Origin: Euperipatoides rowelli
Lineage: Eukaryota > Onychophora > Udeonychophora > Euonychophora > Peripatopsidae
Assembly (NCBI GenBank): GCA_003024985.2
Contig: PXIH01S0024693.1
DNA length: 11,484 bases
Strand: one strand, 5' to 3'
Each line of letters opens with the position of its first letter. The stretch's first letter is position 1. Both the position numbers and the translations under genes were made by a program. Shown piece by piece: positions 7,577 to 11,484 of the stretch. Below the pieces are notes generated by a model. It was not told the origin of the DNA. It saw only the letters and a program-made list of their open reading frames with translations, and made no database searches.

Positions 7577-9179
7577 CAGCAATACCCCGGTTATCATTGG
7601 TTATCATTGATTCGTTTATCATTTTTTTAAGTTAACATTGTTGTTCAAATAGAGAACATATCTTACTTAACATCATCATTCCCAATAACATTTTGTATTT
7701 TACTAAACTATAAATATAATTAGTTTGAGACTTTTAAATCTGCTCAGTAAAGTATTATAAATCTAATCACCAATGTTGTTAAAATTAACACATTTACAAT
7801 CTTTAAAGTCTTTTTTTTTAATACTGATACATGAAATATAAATTGTTGTGTTTTTGTGAATGTGTTAACTTGAAGACAAAGTGTATTTTCTACATACATA
7901 TTTTAATGAATTCTTGTAGTGTATATTATTTTACATTACAATTTCTCATATTGATCCATCATGGAAAGGAATAGCTGATTTAACGTTCACACACATTGTT
8001 TACATTCTTAATGCAATCTTTACTATTTATATTAAATGCTGCATTTATAGCCTGATCAGAATGTGTGAGAAATTATCAACTTCTTTTACATGGGTGAATC
8101 AATGCCATTTACACTCATTTATTTTAATTTGCATGCATGCTCATTCTAAAAAATAAAAGAATGCAGCATGCTGCCAGTATCTGTCACAACCTACAAGCAT
8201 ATCATTTTGTTCTGTAAATAGTTTTCTGTAATAAGATGGCAGGTGCCAGTCCAAAACACGTTTAGACCACCTCGTGTTTTTTGTTTTGTTTCCAGTCTGC
8301 AGCAAGTTATTTGTTTTTATAAAGGCCTTTACATTTGTAAATATTAGTTAGCAGCGAGTATCTGTTTTATTTACAGTTTGGAATAAAATATATCTTCATT
8401 CCACTTTGGCAGTCCATGTTATATCTTTCTCCTCCAACCTACAGTACCGTCACAGTTCCTACTAGTATAGTAGCACCAGCAAATACTCTACCATTCATTA
8501 AAATACATACACACACATACGTCAAGAAACTAAGTCTTGTATTTAGTAATCTCGATGAGATATTTTATCTTATTGATTGTAGATAATGAACCTAGTCTTA
8601 CATTTTAGTTAAATCTGAATTTTAACCCAATTAATTAAACCAATAATTATTCTAACCCAAATAAGTTATCAATGTAAAAATAAACATAATAAGAGCATGA
8701 TTACAGTATAATTGGATTATAAGTTTATTATGTGACATTTATATTGAATGTGTGGTATTTTTTAATATAATCATCATATTGTTGTTTACTGCTTAACTGT
8801 ACAAACTCATAATCTTAACATCAGCATTTTGTAATCCATTGTTCAAAATATTGGATTACATTTTCAGATAGTTTTAAAATTTACCACCACCTTTACAATC
8901 AATTGGATGCAGAGCCAGAAAATCATTGCCTCTATATTTAAACAAACCATTTCTTGCTTCCACACCCCTTACCTAGTCACCATAATATAATAATATATAT
9001 ATGAAAATTTTTATATAATTTATTATTTATTTTAGTTGATTTTAAGTACTATAGTTTTTAAAAAAACATAACTCAAATTTTACCATGTAGTCATGGAAAA
9101 TATTGTTTCATTTAATATTGTTTCACTTATCGTCGTGTTTTCCAGGAACCTAACCCCAACAATAACCGGGGTAGTGCTA
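7577..9179. mobile_element. pogo/Tigger-like non-autonomous element candidate, about 1.6 kb
   Basis: The left end reads CAGCAATACCCCGGTTATCA, and the reverse complement of the right end reads TAGCACTACCCCGGTTATTG. They match at 20 of 24 positions when extended to 24 bp. The right arm continues inward (reverse complement) as GGGGTTAGGTTCCTGGAAAA and ACGACGATAAGTGAAA, wording I associate with pogo/Tigger-type termini. The left arm instead holds short tandem copies of TTATCATTG, so the two ends are asymmetric. The interior lacks a transposase and contains a candidate solo LTR. Flanking TA dinucleotides, expected for this group, are not seen intact. The span could also be two separate end fragments; the correct facing orientation favours a single element. 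A 68-codon minus frame near 9080-9286 is only a translation through the terminus. Confidence 0.6.
8182..8454 (+). mobile_element. Candidate solo LTR of a gypsy-like retrotransposon
   Basis: This 273-bp block stands out as GC-richer than its surroundings. It begins TGTCACAACCTAC and ends CAACCTACAGTACCGTCACA, giving the TG...CA ends of an LTR. In order it shows a TATAAAGG box-like word near 8320, and GGAATAAAATATATC with a polyadenylation hexamer near 8381, followed by TTCATTCC and a pyrimidine-rich tail. That order (promoter, hexamer, tail) suits an LTR. The flanks GTATC and GTTCC match at only 3 of 5 bases, so a target duplication is not proven. No internal retrotransposon sequence adjoins it, hence solo. 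Strand follows the hexamer. Recognition is by architecture, not by a known family. Confidence 0.42.
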
Positions 9180-9544
9180 TGCAAAGAATTATTTGCAAAT
9201 GATACAATAAATGAACAAATGCATATACAAATTTTATAATTTTGAAATTTACATATGACTGGGTTACAGTACTTGAACATGTACATTTAAATCTTTACAA
9301 CTTTATTTAAATGCCAGTGCTAATTCAAAGATATGAATCTATGCAATATTCTTTATTAAATATGTTATCACAAATTATTTATTCTATAGTTGTCTTTGAG
9401 TACCTTGTAAAATTAATATACATCTATCATGAGGAATGGTATATGTATGTTAATTAAAAAATATTACAAGTTATCTACATCAAAAATTGCTCTGTATCAG
9501 CATCATAGCATCAAACTCTGCATCACTTTTCTCCATTTGTAGTC
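9180..9544. other. AT-rich gene-free stretch
   Basis: Nothing supportable is seen here beyond scattered A/T runs. Confidence 0.6.
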
Positions 9545-9970
9545 CACATAATTTTGATTGGTAATTGCAGGAGGACATTATCATTAATACATAGAAGTAT
9601 CATTATTTTGACGATACACTGTAGCTTCTGATTGGTTAATATATATATACTAAGGTTTCATTGATTTGACATTACCTTGTCAAGTGTTGTGATTAGACAA
9701 TATGCAATATCATCAATATTTTGACAATATTAAATCAGGCTTCTGATTAGTCAATATATAGGCGACATCAATATTTTGACTGCCAAATATGTTGGTGATT
9801 CATTAATATACAGGAGTATATAGAGGCATCACTGTATATACACAACTTTGTCAGGCCCTTTCATTGGACAATATACACAATACTAATTATTTTGAAAAAT
9901 CCTATTAGAATTGTTGATAGGTCAATGGATAGATGTCTCACTGTTTTGAAATTAGTCTGTCAAAGTTCAT
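9545..9970. repeat. Degenerate tandem repeat (minisatellite), units of 52-74 bp
   Basis: Each unit starts with a CTTCTGATTGGTCAATATA-like word and ends with an ATCAATATTTTGAC-like word. Starts are visible at 9556, 9630, 9691, 9745, 9797, 9862 and 9916, giving unit lengths of 74, 61, 54, 52, 65 and 54 bp. Units 9691 and 9745 are the most alike; the outer units are more decayed. GATTGG/GATTAG in each unit resembles an inverted CCAAT box, but nothing downstream suggests a promoter. This is most simply an old array expanded by slippage or unequal exchange. Confidence 0.65.
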
Positions 9971-10203
9971 TGAGCATGCAGGATAAGTTGTTGACATATA
10001 ATAATAGAGAGCTGTTCTGTTATTTACAATATGTCAATAGAATTGTCTTATTGTATTTTAGGATAGTCAAGACAGCATGAACAATGTTATTTTTCAAAAT
10101 GTTCCTAAAGTATTTCCATCATTATGAAAAATTATTTAAAAAAAACAAAGGTTAAGTGAACAGTTTGAGACCAAAAGTAAGTGGATTATTAAGTTGTTTT
10201 TTC
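9971..10203. other. Gene-free stretch between the tandem array and the piggyBac-like element
   Basis: A 62-codon plus frame crosses the end of the array (9892-10080), but it reads through repeat units and has no recognisable motif, so I do not call a gene. Confidence 0.5.
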
Positions 10204-10879
10204 TTAACTCTTTGCGGACCAGTTAAATGTTACATAACTGAACATGAGGTCTTAATTATCTGTTTATTTAGTTGACAATATTAGAAAATAGTGTCTGTAA
10301 AAAAATAACTGAAAGAAATAAATTTCTTTGAAGAAATTATGATTATTTGGAATCTGACTTCAGGATTTGCACAGTAAAAGGTCATTTAGGAAAAGTGATG
10401 TCATGGCTGTATATTTTAGCCAGATATTTTCATCACAACCTATGAAATTTACATCGCTATTGCTATCATTTTCTGATTCATTTTCATCAGCACTAGTGGC
10501 ATCCATTTCAGTCACTTGCATTATTTTCATTACTAAAATCGACATCAGAACTAGCGTTTTCTAATATTCCTGCACTTCTGTATATGTCAAATATTTTCGA
10601 CTTTGACAAGCCATTGTGTTTATACAAAATTAGTACAAAATTTTTATATTTAATATATAAATTTTTCACCAGACCTGTTAGTGGTGGTGGTGACATCTAG
10701 TGATAGGTTTATAAAACATGTACTTTCTAATTCTATTATAAATAAAAGCTGGCAACAAGTCCTACACAGCAGTAAACATGGTATAAAAATTAGTAGAAAT
10801 ATTTCCAACACTGGAATAGAATGGCAAAAAAAAAATATATATATCGGAAATCTTTTGACCTATGACCACCGAGAGTTAA
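10204..10879. mobile_element. piggyBac-like deletion derivative with TTAA duplications
   Basis: The element proper is 10208-10875 (668 bp), flanked by TTAA at 10204-10207 and 10876-10879, the target site of piggyBac transposons. The left terminus reads CTCTTTGCGGACC, and the reverse complement of the right terminus reads CTCTCGGTGGTCA. They agree at 8 of 13 positions, or 12 of 17 with TTAA, including CTCT and a central GG. Such ends are typical for this superfamily. On the minus strand the 5' leader and an acidic transposase N-terminus remain, but the catalytic core is gone, so the element is non-autonomous. The terminal match is modest, and the call rests on termini, TTAA and the coding remnant together. 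Confidence 0.68.
10360..10614 (-). pseudogene. piggyBac-like transposase N-terminal remnant
   Basis: From an ATG at 10614-10612 the minus strand reads MACQSRKYLTYTEVQEY, then a stop at 10563-10561. The same frame stays open from there to 10360 and contains the acidic run ADENESENDSNSD. Between the two, a neighbouring frame reads ILENASSDVDFSNENNASD, which looks more like original coding sequence, so two compensating frameshifts are likely. A basic start, a short helix with TxxEVxE spacing, then a long Asp/Glu/Ser tract is the usual layout of the N-terminus of piggyBac transposases. The DDD catalytic domain and C-terminal zinc-binding domain are absent. The acidic tract alone is not diagnostic; its position inside TTAA-flanked ends is what supports the call. 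Confidence 0.6.
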
Positions 10880-11269
10880 TAGGTTCCTGAAGGGTAACAA
10901 TAGTTGTCACTACAATCAGAATACCTGCACATGAGTGCTGATTTTTGATACACTTTAGTTTGTTTGAGTTCAAATTTAGGATGATTTTCTAACAAGCAGT
11001 TGCACCAGCACTTAGGACATTAATTGTTTAAGAATTTCTGATTGCCCCATTTTCTGATGGTGAGATTAGGTAGGATGGTCTGGCAACATAACCACCATAA
11101 TCGCTAAACATCCTCTGATCTTTTTCCTTGAAGTTATGTCAAGGATAAAGTCTGTTCAATATCTGTACCTGATGTCAAGGATACCAGATGGTATCACGGA
11201 TGTCTCCAAATAACTGCTAGACAAACATGATGATTAATATGAATAAATGTATGTGACCAAAAATGGAAC
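10880..11269. other. Stretch without a supportable gene; short repeats
   Basis: On the minus strand, 11019-10879 is a 47-codon stop-to-stop frame with seven cysteines (CPKCWCNC near its start). It resembles no family I can name and has no start codon near its beginning. ATGTCAAGGATA is repeated directly at 11136-11147 and 11172-11183, the second copy running into the palindrome GATACCAGATGGTATC (11180-11195). No family similarity to the coding fragment at the right edge is evident. Confidence 0.5.
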
Positions 11270-11482
11270 TTATGTAGAAATGTATTTAAATTGAAGGAAG
11301 AGAATGCCTTGAGTGTTAAATTTGCAGGAATGCGACGAATATAAAACGCTGGGAATATTGCCTCTCCCACTCTTCTGGAAGTAAATGTTCTTTTTAGAAG
11401 AGGCTAACGCTGTCAGCAAAACCAAAAGATCGATATCTTCTCCCGTTATAATGACACTATTAAAGTCCCCAACTTGTAAGAT
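11270..11482 (-). CDS. Partial coding fragment, uncharacterised animal protein with a PIN/FEN-like acidic motif
   Basis: The minus strand is open for 70 codons from the right edge to a stop at 11272-11270, with no start codon inside, so it is an internal piece. It reads FNSVIITGEDIDLLVLL, TALASSKKNIYFQKSGRG and NIPSVLYSSHS. I recognise this pattern (GED-x-DLLVLL, then NIYF-K-G-G, then YSS) from a widespread family of uncharacterised proteins in arthropods and other invertebrates, often present in many copies. The paired acidic residues after a hydrophobic strand resemble the metal-binding block of PIN/FEN-like nuclease folds; that link is inference. After YSSHS the expected continuation (an ILFLHA-type block with a Cys-Asp pair) is only weakly echoed by GILFLQF before the stop, so the 3' side is probably truncated or leaves an exon. 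It shows no frameshift, unlike every other coding remnant here. Confidence 0.58.
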   Translation of the reverse strand: MLQVGDFNSVIITGEDIDLLVLLTALASSKKNIYFQKSGRGNIPSVLYSSHSCKFNTQGILFLQFKYIST

Positions 11483-11484
11483 GG

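Noticed and set aside
9080-9286. 68-codon minus-strand frame
   Set aside because: It translates through the pogo-like terminus and A/T-rich flank; no motif.
9545-9970. Possible CRISPR-like array
   Set aside because: Units vary in both length and sequence, there are no constant repeats with unique spacers, and the genome is clearly eukaryotic.
9892-10080. 62-codon plus-strand frame
   Set aside because: It starts inside the tandem array and has no recognisable domain.
10367-10564. 65-codon plus-strand frame rich in Ser and Phe
   Set aside because: It is antisense to the acidic N-terminal remnant of the piggyBac-like transposase, which explains the composition.
10681-10890. 69-codon plus-strand frame
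   Set aside because: It runs through the leader and terminus of the piggyBac-like element and across its TTAA; no motif.
1-11484. tRNA, rRNA or tRNA-derived SINE
   Set aside because: I found no A-box/B-box pair, no GGTTCGA-type word in a cloverleaf context and no rRNA core sequence on either strand.

Overview
The window looks like AT-rich, non-coding animal DNA, roughly two-thirds A+T. It has no bacterial-style gene packing, no long intact reading frame, many A/T runs, and one ambiguous base (n at 2708). The transposon families present (a Tc1/mariner-like transposase, an APE-type non-LTR retrotransposon of RTE-like character, and hAT-, pogo/Tigger- and piggyBac-like DNA elements) point to a metazoan, probably an arthropod. 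I cannot name the species. I see no host gene that can be supported from start to stop.

Layout from left to right. 2-520 (+) is the C-terminal half of a decayed Tc1/mariner-like transposase that continues off the left edge. 1096-1323 is a 228-bp hAT-like MITE with degenerate inverted ends and a perfect 8-bp target duplication. 1980-2500 holds a cluster of TGACATCA-type half-palindromes. 2716-3662 is about 0.95 kb bounded by a 21/24-matched inverted repeat, so probably a non-autonomous DNA transposon of unknown family. Abutting its right end, 3654-3782 is a long imperfect palindrome that would fold into one hairpin.

3950-6620 (-) is one RTE-like retrotransposon: a possible 5' leader, the endonuclease domain from an ATG at 6276, then reverse transcriptase with recognisable FVDNEKCFDS and FADD motifs. 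It is riddled with stops and frameshifts. It has lost its 3' end rather than its 5' end, which is unusual.

7577-9179 has the ends of a pogo/Tigger-like element without a transposase. A candidate solo LTR (8182-8454) is nested inside it. 9545-9970 is a degenerate tandem array with units of 52-74 bp. 10208-10875 is a short piggyBac-like deletion derivative flanked by TTAA that keeps the transposase N-terminus on the minus strand. At the right edge (11482-11270, minus) is an uninterrupted 70-codon frame with a GEDIDLLVLL motif, resembling a widespread uncharacterised animal protein family. It is the least decayed coding sequence here.

These pieces do not form a pathway. They are independent layers of mobile DNA of different ages. 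The points most worth checking are the unclassified inverted-repeat element with its neighbouring hairpin, the open frame at the right edge, the 3'-truncated retrotransposon, and the nested LTR.
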